A stretch of DNA of 16,963 bases from JACVCK01 sp041940385 (GTDB lineage: Bacteria; Planctomycetota; Phycisphaerae; Phycisphaerales; UBA1924), in contig JBGTSD010000070.1 in assembly GCA_041940385.1 (NCBI GenBank), forward strand, positions 1 to 16,963. Reading direction: 5' to 3'. The position numbers were made by a program, and so were the translations under genes. The notes under the pieces are model-generated. The model worked only from the letters and a program-made list of their open reading frames with translations. It did no database searches and had not been told where the DNA came from. Positions 1-7,173 of this stretch are shown here, one piece after another. How positions within the stretch are numbered: the stretch's first letter is position 1; each line of letters begins with the position of its first letter.

Positions 1-2250
1 GGCGAGGGCGCGCTCATGATCGGGCGCTTCCGCGTGCTGCGCACGCTCGGCGCCGGCGGCTACGGCGCCGTCTACCTCGTCGAGCAGGAGTCGCCAAGGC
101 GCCTCGCGGCGCTCAAGGTCATCCATCCGAGCGCCACGCCGACGAACCTCCGCCGGTTCCGCGGCGAGTCCGAAGCGCTCGCGCGACTGCGCCACCCGGG
201 CATCGCGCAGATCTACGAGGCCGGCGTGTGGCGCGAGGGCGGCGATCGGCCCTACATCGCGATGGAGTACGTCGAGGGCCTGCCGCTCGACGACTACGCC
301 GCGGCCCACGCGCTCGGCCATCGCCAGCGCGCCGAGCTGCTCGCGCGGATCGGCGACGCGGTGGAGCACGCGCACCGGCGCGGCGTGATCCATCGCGACC
401 TGGCGCCGAAGAACATCCTGGTGGACGGCGACGGTTCGCCGCGGATCCTGGACTTCGGCGTGGCGCGCCTCTTCGGCGGCGAGCACGCGTCAAAGACGAT
501 GTCGGGCGATGCGTCGGCGATGGTGGGCACGCTCGGCTACATGAGCCCGGAGCAGCTCTCGGGCGATCCGCTCGCGGTGGACACCCGCGCGGACGTGTAC
601 GCGCTCGGCGTCATCGCGTACGAGCTGTTCACCCGCCGCAGGATGATCGAGCTCGGCGAGCGCCCGCTGGCGCAGGCGATCGACGAGGCGCGGAGCGCGG
701 CGCCGGCGCGTCCGTCCACCATCGATCGATCGCTCGTGGGCGATCTCGAGGCGATCATCCTCAAGGCGACGGAGAAGGACGCCGACCGGCGGTATCAGTC
801 GGCGTCGGACCTTGCCTCGGATCTGCGTCACTGGCTGAAGGACGAGCCGGTCGTGGCGCGGGCGCCGGGCGCGGTCTACGTCACGCGCAAGTTCGTCGCG
901 CGCCATCGCGGGTGGACGGCGGCGACGGTCGCGCTGCTGGTCGTGCTCGGCGCCGCGACGGCGCACGGTCTGGCGGTGCGCCGGGCGGAGCGGGCGTCGC
1001 ACGACGCGGCGCTCAACGCGCTCGACGCCGTGGTGACGCGCGTGCTCTCGCCGCTGGCGCCGAAGCTGGGCTCGCTCGACGAGCGCGCGGAGCTGCTGGC
1101 GCTGATCGGTCCGGACGTGGAGCAGATCGCCACGCGCTCGCCGGACGGCGCGCGGGCGCAGCGGCTGCGGGCGCGGTACCTCGCGGCGATGGGCGACATC
1201 GAGGACGGGCGCGGCGGCGTCGATCGCGCCATCGCGCTGCGCGAAGAGGCGCTCGGCGTTTATCGAGGGCTGGTGACCTCCATGCCCGGGGACGCGGAGC
1301 TGCACCACGAGTTCTCGCTCGCGCTGGTGCGCCTCGGCGACCTGTGCGGGCAAGTCGAGGATTACGCCCGGGCGCGGCTGCTCTACGAGGAGGCGCTGCG
1401 CGTGGACGAGGAGCAGGTCCGCCGGCACCCGGAGGACCTGCGATTGCTCAGCAACCTCGTGTGGAGCTACCGGCGCGCCGGCGACCTGCACGCGCCGATC
1501 GATCCGCCGCTGGCGCGTTCACTGGCCGCGCGGAGCGCCGAGGTCGCGGCGGACATGCTGCGCATCGCGCCCGGCGCGTGGCGCGCGCTGGAGGCGGGCG
1601 TGGCGGCGGAGATCCGGCTGTCGGAGCTGGCCCGCGCTTCGGGCGACATGGCCGAGGCAGAGGGGCGCGCGTACGCGGCGATTGCGCTCGCGGGGCGGCT
1701 GATCGAGCAGGACCCGCTGTCGACGCACTTCCAGGCGATGCTGGTGCGTTCGCACTGGGCGGCGGCGATGGCGCTGGCGGAGCAGGGGCGCACCAGCGAG
1801 GTTCAGGCGATGGTGACCTCGTGCGAGCGGATGTTCCGCGACGCGGCGGGGTACGCGCTCGATCCGGCGCAGTCGCTGTCGTTCGAGCGTCTCGTGGTGG
1901 GGATGCGGATGGAGGCGGCGCTGGCCGCGACCGGGGCGGACTGGAACGTCGAGATGCTGACCGAGGGCATCGATCTTGCGTCGGCGTTGATGCGCCGGAT
2001 GCCGGGCGATTTCGAGCTGCACGACTGGCGGCTGGGGCTGATCCACGAGCGGCTGCTGGTCCACGCCCGCCACGGACGATCGACGGACGCCGAGCGCGAC
2101 GCGGCGTTCATGGAGTCGAGCATCGCGGCGATGCTGCAGACGTTCCCCGAGCGGCGGAGCGCCAAGGCGCGAACGGCGGCGTGGACCGACGCGCTCGATC
2201 GGTATCGGCGCGGCGCGCCCGGCTCGGAGGACGAGCAGGCGGCGCGCTAG
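1..2250 (+). CDS. Membrane-anchored Ser/Thr protein kinase with TPR-like C-terminal region (5' end uncertain)
   Basis: Hanks-type protein kinase that should phosphorylate Ser/Thr residues at the inner face of the membrane. Numbered from the Met at base 16: glycine loop LGAGGYGAV 11-19, ATP-binding K34, catalytic loop HRDLAPKN 126-133, DFG 146-148 and the SPE form of the APE motif 177-179. A hydrophobic segment at about 300-318 is the likely single membrane anchor. Residues 380-730 are helical and Ala/Leu-rich with TPR-like periodicity (for example around 425-490), probably a protein-binding sensor region. The catalytic loop is odd: the Lys normally two residues after the catalytic Asp is Ala130, and a Lys sits four residues after it, as the Arg does in tyrosine-kinase HRDLAARN loops. 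The frame stays open to base 1. Many planctomycete relatives carry an N-terminal extension, so the true start may lie upstream, although ATG 16 has a GAGG eight bases before it. The stop is shared with the opposing gene in CTAG (2247-2250). Confidence 0.9.
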   Translation, partial: GEGALMIGRFRVLRTLGAGGYGAVYLVEQESPRRLAALKVIHPSATPTNLRRFRGESEALARLRHPGIAQIYEAGVWREGGDRPYIAMEYVEGLPLDDYAAAHALGHRQRAELLARIGDAVEHAHRRGVIHRDLAPKNILVDGDGSPRILDFGVARLFGGEHASKTMSGDASAMVGTLGYMSPEQLSGDPLAVDTRADVYALGVIAYELFTRRRMIELGERPLAQAIDEARSAAPARPSTIDRSLVGDLEAIILKATEKDADRRYQSASDLASDLRHWLKDEPVVARAPGAVYVTRKFVARHRGWTAATVALLVVLGAATAHGLAVRRAERASHDAALNALDAVVTRVLSPLAPKLGSLDERAELLALIGPDVEQIATRSPDGARAQRLRARYLAAMGDIEDGRGGVDRAIALREEALGVYRGLVTSMPGDAELHHEFSLALVRLGDLCGQVEDYARARLLYEEALRVDEEQVRRHPEDLRLLSNLVWSYRRAGDLHAPIDPPLARSLAARSAEVAADMLRIAPGAWRALEAGVAAEIRLSELARASGDMAEAEGRAYAAIALAGRLIEQDPLSTHFQAMLVRSHWAAAMALAEQGRTSEVQAMVTSCERMFRDAAGYALDPAQSLSFERLVVGMRMEAALAATGADWNVEMLTEGIDLASALMRRMPGDFELHDWRLGLIHERLLVHARHGRSTDAERDAAFMESSIAAMLQTFPERRSAKARTAAWTDALDRYRRGAPGSEDEQAAR

Positions 2251-2789
2251 CGGGCGCGGATGGGCTTTGCGGGGTGGCCGACACAGACCGTGTCGGCGGG
2301 CAGGTCCTTCACGACGACGGCGCGCGCGCCGACGAGGGTGTTGGGGCCGATGGTCACGTTGGGGCCGACGAACGCGTCGGCGCCGATCCACGCGTCGTCG
2401 CCGATGGTGATCGGCGGGCGGAGCAGCGGCAGGTCGGGGCGGGAGAAGTCGTGCGTGCCGGCGCAGAGATGGACCTGCTGGCTGATGGTCACGCGCTCGC
2501 CGAGGGTGATGGGCCCGAGGCAGTACGCGATGGCGCGATCGCCGAGGCAGGCGTTGCGGCGCATCGTGAGGTTCCACGGGCACTCGATGCGCGACGTCCG
2601 CCGCACGATGCACGAGCGATCGATGTGCGCGCCGAATCGGTTCAACAGGAAGATGCGCCAGCCGTTCCAGGTGTGGAAGGACAGCCGGAAGAGTGTGCCC
2701 TGCACGATCGCCCAGAGCATGCGCCCGATCTTCTCGCGCGTGGAGTAGGGCGAGACGTGCCGGTCCTCGGCCTGCGGCGTGTTGGTCAT
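2247..2789 (-). CDS. Hexapeptide-repeat acyltransferase (WcaF-like, left-handed beta helix)
   Basis: A 180-residue acyltransferase of the LbH/WcaF-colanic acid acetyltransferase type. It probably transfers an acetyl group from acetyl-CoA to a sugar of an exopolysaccharide or lipid-linked oligosaccharide. Residues 55-165 show the [LIV]-G-x-x-x-x hexapeptide pattern (ITLGERVTI, ITIGDDAWIGADAFVGPNVTIG, then the closing VGHPAK turn). The catalytic His is H113 in AGTHDF. I start it at MTNTPQ because this ATG overlaps the stop of the upstream glycosyltransferase as ATGA, has GGAGG (complement of 2800-2804) ten bases ahead, and gives the usual family length; the frame is open further upstream but that part reads as antisense of the glycosyltransferase. 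The coupling implies that both act on the same glycan. The acceptor cannot be told from sequence. Confidence 0.88.
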   Translation of the reverse strand: MTNTPQAEDRHVSPYSTREKIGRMLWAIVQGTLFRLSFHTWNGWRIFLLNRFGAHIDRSCIVRRTSRIECPWNLTMRRNACLGDRAIAYCLGPITLGERVTISQQVHLCAGTHDFSRPDLPLLRPPITIGDDAWIGADAFVGPNVTIGPNTLVGARAVVVKDLPADTVCVGHPAKPIRAR

Positions 2790-3676
2790 GACGGCTTCGC
2801 CTCCTTCTCCTGCTGGAGGCACTCGACGATCTTCAGCGAGATCAGCAGCTCGTAGGCGCTGAGGAACAGGCAGAAGCGCAGGCCGGTCAGGCCGTCGAGG
2901 ATGCCCAGGCGCCAGAAGTAGGAATAGAGGAAGCGGAAAAGCCACTTGGCGGGCAGGCGCGGGTAGACGGAGTGCTTGATCCAGCGCCGGCGCTCGAGCG
3001 GGTTGCCGAATGGGGAGGCCTTGAACTGATCGCCGCCCCCGGGCCCGCTCTCTCCGTGCATGGCGCGGACGATCTCGCGCGCTTCGAGGGTGGAGTACCG
3101 GTTGTGCTTGGCCATGTAGGCCTCGAGGCCCTTGCGGTCGTTGTGCTCCATGTGCCCGGTGAGTCGCCCGGTGGGGCCGTCGACCAGCATGTGCTCGTGG
3201 ACGTCGCGCTGCTCGTAGCGCGCCCTGCCGCGCTTGAAGAAGCGGAGGTTCCAGGAGGGGTAGTAGCCGCAGTGCCGGATGCGCTTGTTGAGAAAGATGA
3301 AGTAGCGGTTGATGTAGAACCCGGATTCGGGGACGTCACCGGGGTTGCGGGCGGCGATGTCGAGCAGCTCCTTGCGCAGGTCGGGCATGATCGCCTCGTC
3401 CGCGTCGAGGATGAAGACCCAGTCGGCCTTGAGCGGGAGATTGTCGAGGGCCCAGTTCTTCTGCGCGGCGTAGCCGAGCCAGGGGCGCACGACGACGTTG
3501 GCGCCGGCCTCCTGCGCGATCTGCCGCGTGCGATCGGTGGACTCGGAGTCCACGACGTGCACCGCGTCCGCCCACGCCATGACCGTGCGCAGCGCGTGCG
3601 GCAGGTTCACCTCTTCGTTGAAGGTGGGGATCACGACCTCGATGTTGGATGGGCGGCGGGGCCCGTCGGGAGGCAT
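2786..3676 (-). CDS. Glycosyltransferase family 2 (WaaE/KdtX-like)
   Basis: A 296-residue GT-A fold transferase using a nucleotide-sugar donor, presumably building surface polysaccharide or lipopolysaccharide core at the cytoplasmic face. The opening VVIPTFNEEVNLP (14-26) is the classic GT2 donor-binding start. VVDSESTDRT (41-50) is the second strand and loop, and DADE (91-94) is the DxD metal site. Residues 159-200 (VHEH, HNRYSTLEA) match the WaaE/KdtX-like lipopolysaccharide glycosyltransferases. The C-terminal third (245-285) is hydrophobic and aromatic and probably sits on or in the membrane. The gene starts 7 bases after the stop of the barstar-like gene and overlaps the acyltransferase by ATGA, so the last two genes of this minus-strand run look co-translated. 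No clear Shine-Dalgarno precedes its ATG, consistent with coupling. Confidence 0.92.
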   Translation of the reverse strand: MPPDGPRRPSNIEVVIPTFNEEVNLPHALRTVMAWADAVHVVDSESTDRTRQIAQEAGANVVVRPWLGYAAQKNWALDNLPLKADWVFILDADEAIMPDLRKELLDIAARNPGDVPESGFYINRYFIFLNKRIRHCGYYPSWNLRFFKRGRARYEQRDVHEHMLVDGPTGRLTGHMEHNDRKGLEAYMAKHNRYSTLEAREIVRAMHGESGPGGGDQFKASPFGNPLERRRWIKHSVYPRLPAKWLFRFLYSYFWRLGILDGLTGLRFCLFLSAYELLISLKIVECLQQEKEAKPS

Positions 3677-3683
3677 GGTGGTG

Positions 3684-4793
3684 TTAGTACGGTCGAGTGC
3701 TTGCGCGGTCTGAGGGGAATGTCTTCAACATCGCGGCCGCCCGGGTCTTATCGAACGGGCAGGGCATGCGACTGGCGGAATCCAGCCAGATCAGCGTCGG
3801 ATAACGCTGGCTTGGCGCGTGGACGAGCGATGCGCTGACGGCGTCCTGGAGGAGCGCGATCAGTTCGGCACGATCCGGCCAGTCTGTCATCTCGCGGGCG
3901 TCGACGACGACGGCGAGGGTGGTCGAGCCCACCGCCGCCGCGATGTTCTGCGCCGAATCGCCCACGGCGTCGAAGGCGTGGTGCGCTTGCCGGAGTTCGC
4001 GGGCGAACTCCTCGGTCGTTCCGGCGGACGACCGGACCCAGAGCAGTTCGTCGGCGAACGCCGCGCGGAGCCCGCGTTCGATCGGCGCGATCGGCGTGAT
4101 GTCGGAGTTCAGCCAGACGAAGCGCCGTCTCCAGGATTCGGCGCGGAAATGAATCCACCCCTCGGGGAGCGGATCGGATGCGCGCCGCATCGAGCGAGTG
4201 TCACGGATGGAGCGGCGCTCCGCCCGCGCGTTGCCCGGCGCCGACATTGACGTCAGCATCAGACCGGATTCCGCGTTGCGGAATGGGCTGGGCAGCGAGC
4301 CGGGCGCACCTCGCCAGAGGACGGTGAGCTCGCCGGGAGACGAGACGTCCATCTCCGTGAACTGGCCCATGAGCTTCTGCCGCGACGATTCGTCGCCGTC
4401 GGCGACCTCGCCACAGAGGATCTCCACAAGGTGCAGCAGGTCGTAATCCGGCCACGCCGGCATGTCCGCGGCGTCCAACGCGATGCAGAGCGAAGCGCCT
4501 GGCGCACTTTCGACCACGATGCCGAGCGCCTCCTGAAACGCGTCGAGCCCCTTGGCCTGCATCCACGATTCGCTCGGCCATTGACGGCGCATCATGTCGT
4601 GGAAGTCGGCGAAGCAGCGCGCGTCGCGCAGCGAGAACGCCGCGACGGTCGTCCCGGCGGACTCCGCGGAGCGCACGGCCTCATCGAACGTGAACTGCGA
4701 CGCGTTCAGCCACACGAACTTGCCGCGCCACCGCCGACCGAACCATTTGGGATCGGAGCGCCACTCGTCGAAGAGGGTTGAGGTCGCGGTCAT
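3684..4793 (-). CDS. Protein of unknown function with two tandem barstar-like domains
   Basis: A 369-residue soluble protein without signal peptide. It is an internal duplication. Unit 1 (about 22-182) and unit 2 (about 219-356) share, in order: W-x-x-x-FVWLN (22-30 and 221-229), a region around AG-T-T, an F-x-x-x-x-R helix, D-x-x-Q (84 and 279), a strand LCIALDAADM-x-x-WPD against LAVVVDAREM-x-DWPD (102-116 and 293-307), a leucine-rich helix, then a strand ending P-x-PF (168-171 and 344-347). In unit 1 the stretch H65 to L90, with GLDAFQEAL, resembles the barstar core that carries the barnase-contacting Asp (NLDALWDCL). Barstar proteins inhibit secreted ribonucleases, but no barnase-like gene is nearby and the family call rests on pattern only. 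I start at MTATSTL because the upstream frame overlaps the terminase antisense; the start has no strong Shine-Dalgarno. Its stop is 7 bases from the glycosyltransferase start. Confidence 0.7.
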   Translation of the reverse strand: MTATSTLFDEWRSDPKWFGRRWRGKFVWLNASQFTFDEAVRSAESAGTTVAAFSLRDARCFADFHDMMRRQWPSESWMQAKGLDAFQEALGIVVESAPGASLCIALDAADMPAWPDYDLLHLVEILCGEVADGDESSRQKLMGQFTEMDVSSPGELTVLWRGAPGSLPSPFRNAESGLMLTSMSAPGNARAERRSIRDTRSMRRASDPLPEGWIHFRAESWRRRFVWLNSDITPIAPIERGLRAAFADELLWVRSSAGTTEEFARELRQAHHAFDAVGDSAQNIAAAVGSTTLAVVVDAREMTDWPDRAELIALLQDAVSASLVHAPSQRYPTLIWLDSASRMPCPFDKTRAAAMLKTFPSDRASTRPY

Positions 4794-4882
4794 CGGGTCG
4801 CCACTCTTAGTCGCTGGAGCGTCGCAAGGTTCATTGTCGTCTATCGGATGGGTCCGTCGGCGCAGTTTCTGCGGACCTTCGC
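4794..4882 (-). promoter_or_regulatory. Short intergenic leader of the barstar-like gene
   Basis: Eighty-nine bases between the terminase stop and the barstar-like start. On the minus strand they contain ACCTTGC (complement of 4824-4830), the same 7-mer that forms the core of the repressor operator at 9062-9073. I see no convincing -35/-10 pair and no terminator hairpin. The 7-mer alone is expected about twice by chance in a window this size, and another copy lies inside the coding sequence at 6481-6487, so the link is weak. Confidence 0.2.
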
Positions 4883-6322
4883 TTACGCGTACAGCACCAT
4901 CCGGGACGTGTGCGGGCAGTCGAGGTTGAGGACGAGGTAGCGGAGGGCGTCGATGGCGTGGTCGGTGCCGTCCTTCACCGGCTCGAGCGAGCGGGGGTCG
5001 TGGTCGGGGTAGTGGTGCTTCTGCAGCGCCTCGATGAGGTCGCGACAGCGGGGGTGGACGAGGATCCGCGGCGTGCCGGGGTTGTGGGCGGGGCGGAGCC
5101 GGCGCCGGACGAGGTCGATGGACATCGGCAGCGAAGCGCGCCGGGCGCGGACGGCGAGGCCGCGGGACTGGAGGTGGGCGATCGAGCTGCGTCCGGTCTG
5201 GTCGGATCGGCCGTGCCCGGCGGGGTCGGCGCCGATCCACGCGGGGACGGGCCAGCGCTCGTGGCGGAGGATGACGTCGGCGTGGCGGTCGAGCGTCGCG
5301 TCGGTGCGCGAGGTCACGTCGAGGATGCGCAGGACGCCGTCCATCGCGTGGTGCGCCCAGAGGATGACGGTCGGTGCGCGGATGCCGAAGTCGATCGCGC
5401 CGAGCCATTCCCCGGAAGCGTGCGCCGGATCGGGCAGGTCGGCGACGTGGATGGCGGGGTCGAACTCGGGGAAGACCAGGTGTTCGCGCGAGGGGCGAAG
5501 GCAGAGCATCTCGGTGGACCAGGATTCTTCGGAGGCGCGGCGCTTCATGGCCGCGGCGTCGTCGATGTGCACGTGCCCGCGCCCGCCCTTGGCCTGCGCG
5601 GCGCACTCGGTGTGAAGGATGCAGGGCTCGCAGGGGCGCGCCGGCGCGCAGCGTTCGAGGACGTCGAGCGTGGACCACTTGAAGAGCACGCGCGGCGGCG
5701 GCGTGTCATTCTGCGCGGCGGCGACGAGGTCGTGCATGAGTCCGGCGGGTTTGTGGAGGGTGGAGAGCGCCTCGATGGCGCCGCGGGCGAGGCGCTCGCC
5801 GCACTGTTTCGAGCGGGTGACGAACTGCGCTGCGCGCCAGAGGTCGGGGTCGAAGAGTTCGACCTCGTCGCAGCGGAGTTTCTGGGGTCGGCAGCCGCGG
5901 ATGGAGGTCTCGGACGCGGCGAGGATGTGCGCGCGCGAGCCGTTGGCGAGGGACACGAGTCGGCTGGTGATGCGCTGGTCGAGGGTGGGCGCGAGGGCGG
6001 GGGCTTCGAAGAGTCGGCGCAGGTGTTCGTGCATGCGCGAGGCCTGCTCGAGCGAGCCGGCGAGGATGCGGACTTCGACCCCCGGTTTGAAGAGAAGATC
6101 CAGGAGCGTGGCGACGGCGCCGAGGAAGGTCTTTCCTCCGCCGCGGCTCGCCCAGACGACGGCGTCGGCGGGCCGGTCTTCGGGCTCGAAGTGCGTGTGG
6201 CAGAGGTAGTCGAATGGGGCGGAGGAGTGGTCAAGGACAGGGATGCGCGTGAGTTCGAGGTCGAGCGTCTCGCGCAGGAAGGTGTGGAGGGCGTCGGGGG
6301 TGGTGGGGGAGGTTTCGAGCAT
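4883..6322 (-). CDS. Phage-type terminase large subunit (ATPase plus nuclease), solitary
   Basis: A 479-residue terminase large subunit, the motor and endonuclease that packages DNA into phage or gene-transfer-agent heads. ATPase part: Walker A ASRGGGKT (58-65), Walker B KLRCDEVELF with D152-E153, and a coupling-type ST at 187-188. Nuclease part with RNase H-like acidic residues: D311 in AIDFG, D366 in GADPAGHG, and D454/D458 in DGTDHAIDALRY. All key residues are present and the frame is intact, so the enzyme looks functional. Between the domains four cysteines, C225, C231, C234 and C240 (C-x5-C-x2-C-x5-C), could bind zinc. Length is normal for the family. It stands alone: no portal, small subunit, capsid or tail gene lies in the window. 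It diverges from the membrane-protein gene across 74 bases. Upstream of its ATG there is no good Shine-Dalgarno. Confidence 0.9.
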   Translation of the reverse strand: MLETSPTTPDALHTFLRETLDLELTRIPVLDHSSAPFDYLCHTHFEPEDRPADAVVWASRGGGKTFLGAVATLLDLLFKPGVEVRILAGSLEQASRMHEHLRRLFEAPALAPTLDQRITSRLVSLANGSRAHILAASETSIRGCRPQKLRCDEVELFDPDLWRAAQFVTRSKQCGERLARGAIEALSTLHKPAGLMHDLVAAAQNDTPPPRVLFKWSTLDVLERCAPARPCEPCILHTECAAQAKGGRGHVHIDDAAAMKRRASEESWSTEMLCLRPSREHLVFPEFDPAIHVADLPDPAHASGEWLGAIDFGIRAPTVILWAHHAMDGVLRILDVTSRTDATLDRHADVILRHERWPVPAWIGADPAGHGRSDQTGRSSIAHLQSRGLAVRARRASLPMSIDLVRRRLRPAHNPGTPRILVHPRCRDLIEALQKHHYPDHDPRSLEPVKDGTDHAIDALRYLVLNLDCPHTSRMVLYA

Positions 6323-6396
6323 GGTGATTCCCGGGAGGATCTGGCGGGGTCAACCGGGGGGTTGGTCGATGCGTAGAGGAACGAGAGTGCGGGCGA
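6323..6396. promoter_or_regulatory. Divergent intergenic region between terminase and membrane-protein gene
   Basis: Seventy-four bases that must hold the 5' ends of both divergent genes. It contains a small inverted repeat, CAACC (6351-6355) and GGTTG (6360-6364), around a G-run, extendable only through G-T pairs. No recognisable -10/-35 elements were found. The repressor operator sequence seen at 9053-9082 is not present here. Confidence 0.25.
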
Positions 6397-7173
6397 ATGG
6401 GTGAACGAGGCGCGTGCGGGATGTCGAGGTCGACGCAGCAATCAGGGCTGAAGACACAGGTGCTTGGACTTCGACTCTGGGCAAGGTGCGGCCTTGTCGT
6501 GATCCTGTTTCTTGGCGTGTTCCTCGGCGTGCTTCTCTTCACGCCGAGCGCCGGCGGCGCACTTGATCCGTATGTGTGGATTCGCGCTGCGGGGGGTGAG
6601 GCGCTGAACGGGCACGTGCTCCGCATCGTCGCGCTGCTCTCGCACGGTCAGACGGCGATTTCGGCGGCGACGATCATTTGCGCCGTGGTCTCGCTGTTTC
6701 TTGCCGGCAAGCCGGGGTGGAGATGGCGGTCGATCGTGCTCGTCGGCTGGTTTGTCATGTCGCCGCCGATGATGCTGATTGTGTACGACGGGATGTTCTC
6801 TCCTGCGACGCTCTGGGGCGCTCGTCCCGGGACGCTGCTCGCAGGGATCGTGGCGACGGCGTCGATGGCCATTGTGCTCGTCACCTTCCCGTCCATGCCC
6901 GTTCGAGTGACGTGGGCGATCTGGTGGGTCTACGCGATCCTCGCTCCGCAAGTGCTCGCGATGATCTACGGCGCCGCGCCGAGGCTCTTCGACTCGATCG
7001 GCCCGCGAACGGCTTGGGCGATGCCGGTGGCGATGCTCATCTGGGCGGTTCTCCACCGACGATCGATCATCGCGCCGGGACACTGCCGCAGGTGTCGCTA
7101 TGACCTCTCCGCGACCGACGAGGCATTGCCGTGCCCGGAGTGCGGCGCCATGAGTTCGCGCGCTATTGGGTGA
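6397..7173 (+). CDS. Multi-spanning membrane protein with C-terminal zinc ribbon
   Basis: A 258-residue integral membrane protein of unknown function. Hydrophobic segments lie at about 31-48, 87-104, 112-129, 147-165, 171-190 and 204-219, giving about six helices. A cytoplasmic-looking tail carries a zinc ribbon with C230-x2-C233 and C246-x2-C249 (HCRRCRYDL then CPECG). That tail is a recurring appendage of otherwise unrelated membrane proteins in Planctomycetota; its role is unknown. ATG 6397 gives the full frame; ATG 6421 (MSRSTQQ) is equally possible, neither having a strong Shine-Dalgarno. The gene looks somewhat less GC-rich than its neighbours. It sits between the terminase and the ATPase-acetyltransferase but on the other strand, so I cannot say it belongs to that set. 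Its 3' end overlaps the opposing gene by 11 bases. Confidence 0.75.
   Translation: MGERGACGMSRSTQQSGLKTQVLGLRLWARCGLVVILFLGVFLGVLLFTPSAGGALDPYVWIRAAGGEALNGHVLRIVALLSHGQTAISAATIICAVVSLFLAGKPGWRWRSIVLVGWFVMSPPMMLIVYDGMFSPATLWGARPGTLLAGIVATASMAIVLVTFPSMPVRVTWAIWWVYAILAPQVLAMIYGAAPRLFDSIGPRTAWAMPVAMLIWAVLHRRSIIAPGHCRRCRYDLSATDEALPCPECGAMSSRAIG

Noticed and set aside
228..2855. An 875-codon open frame on the plus strand across the kinase and beyond
   Set aside because: It is antisense or out of frame to well-supported genes and codes for low-complexity Arg/Ala/Gly sequence, a known result of extreme GC at third positions. The same applies to many other long shadow frames.
6351..6364. Inverted repeat CAACC-GGGG-GGTTG as an operator for the terminase
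   Set aside because: It has only five Watson-Crick pairs in a G-rich context and no similarity to the operator dyad. It is easily produced by chance.
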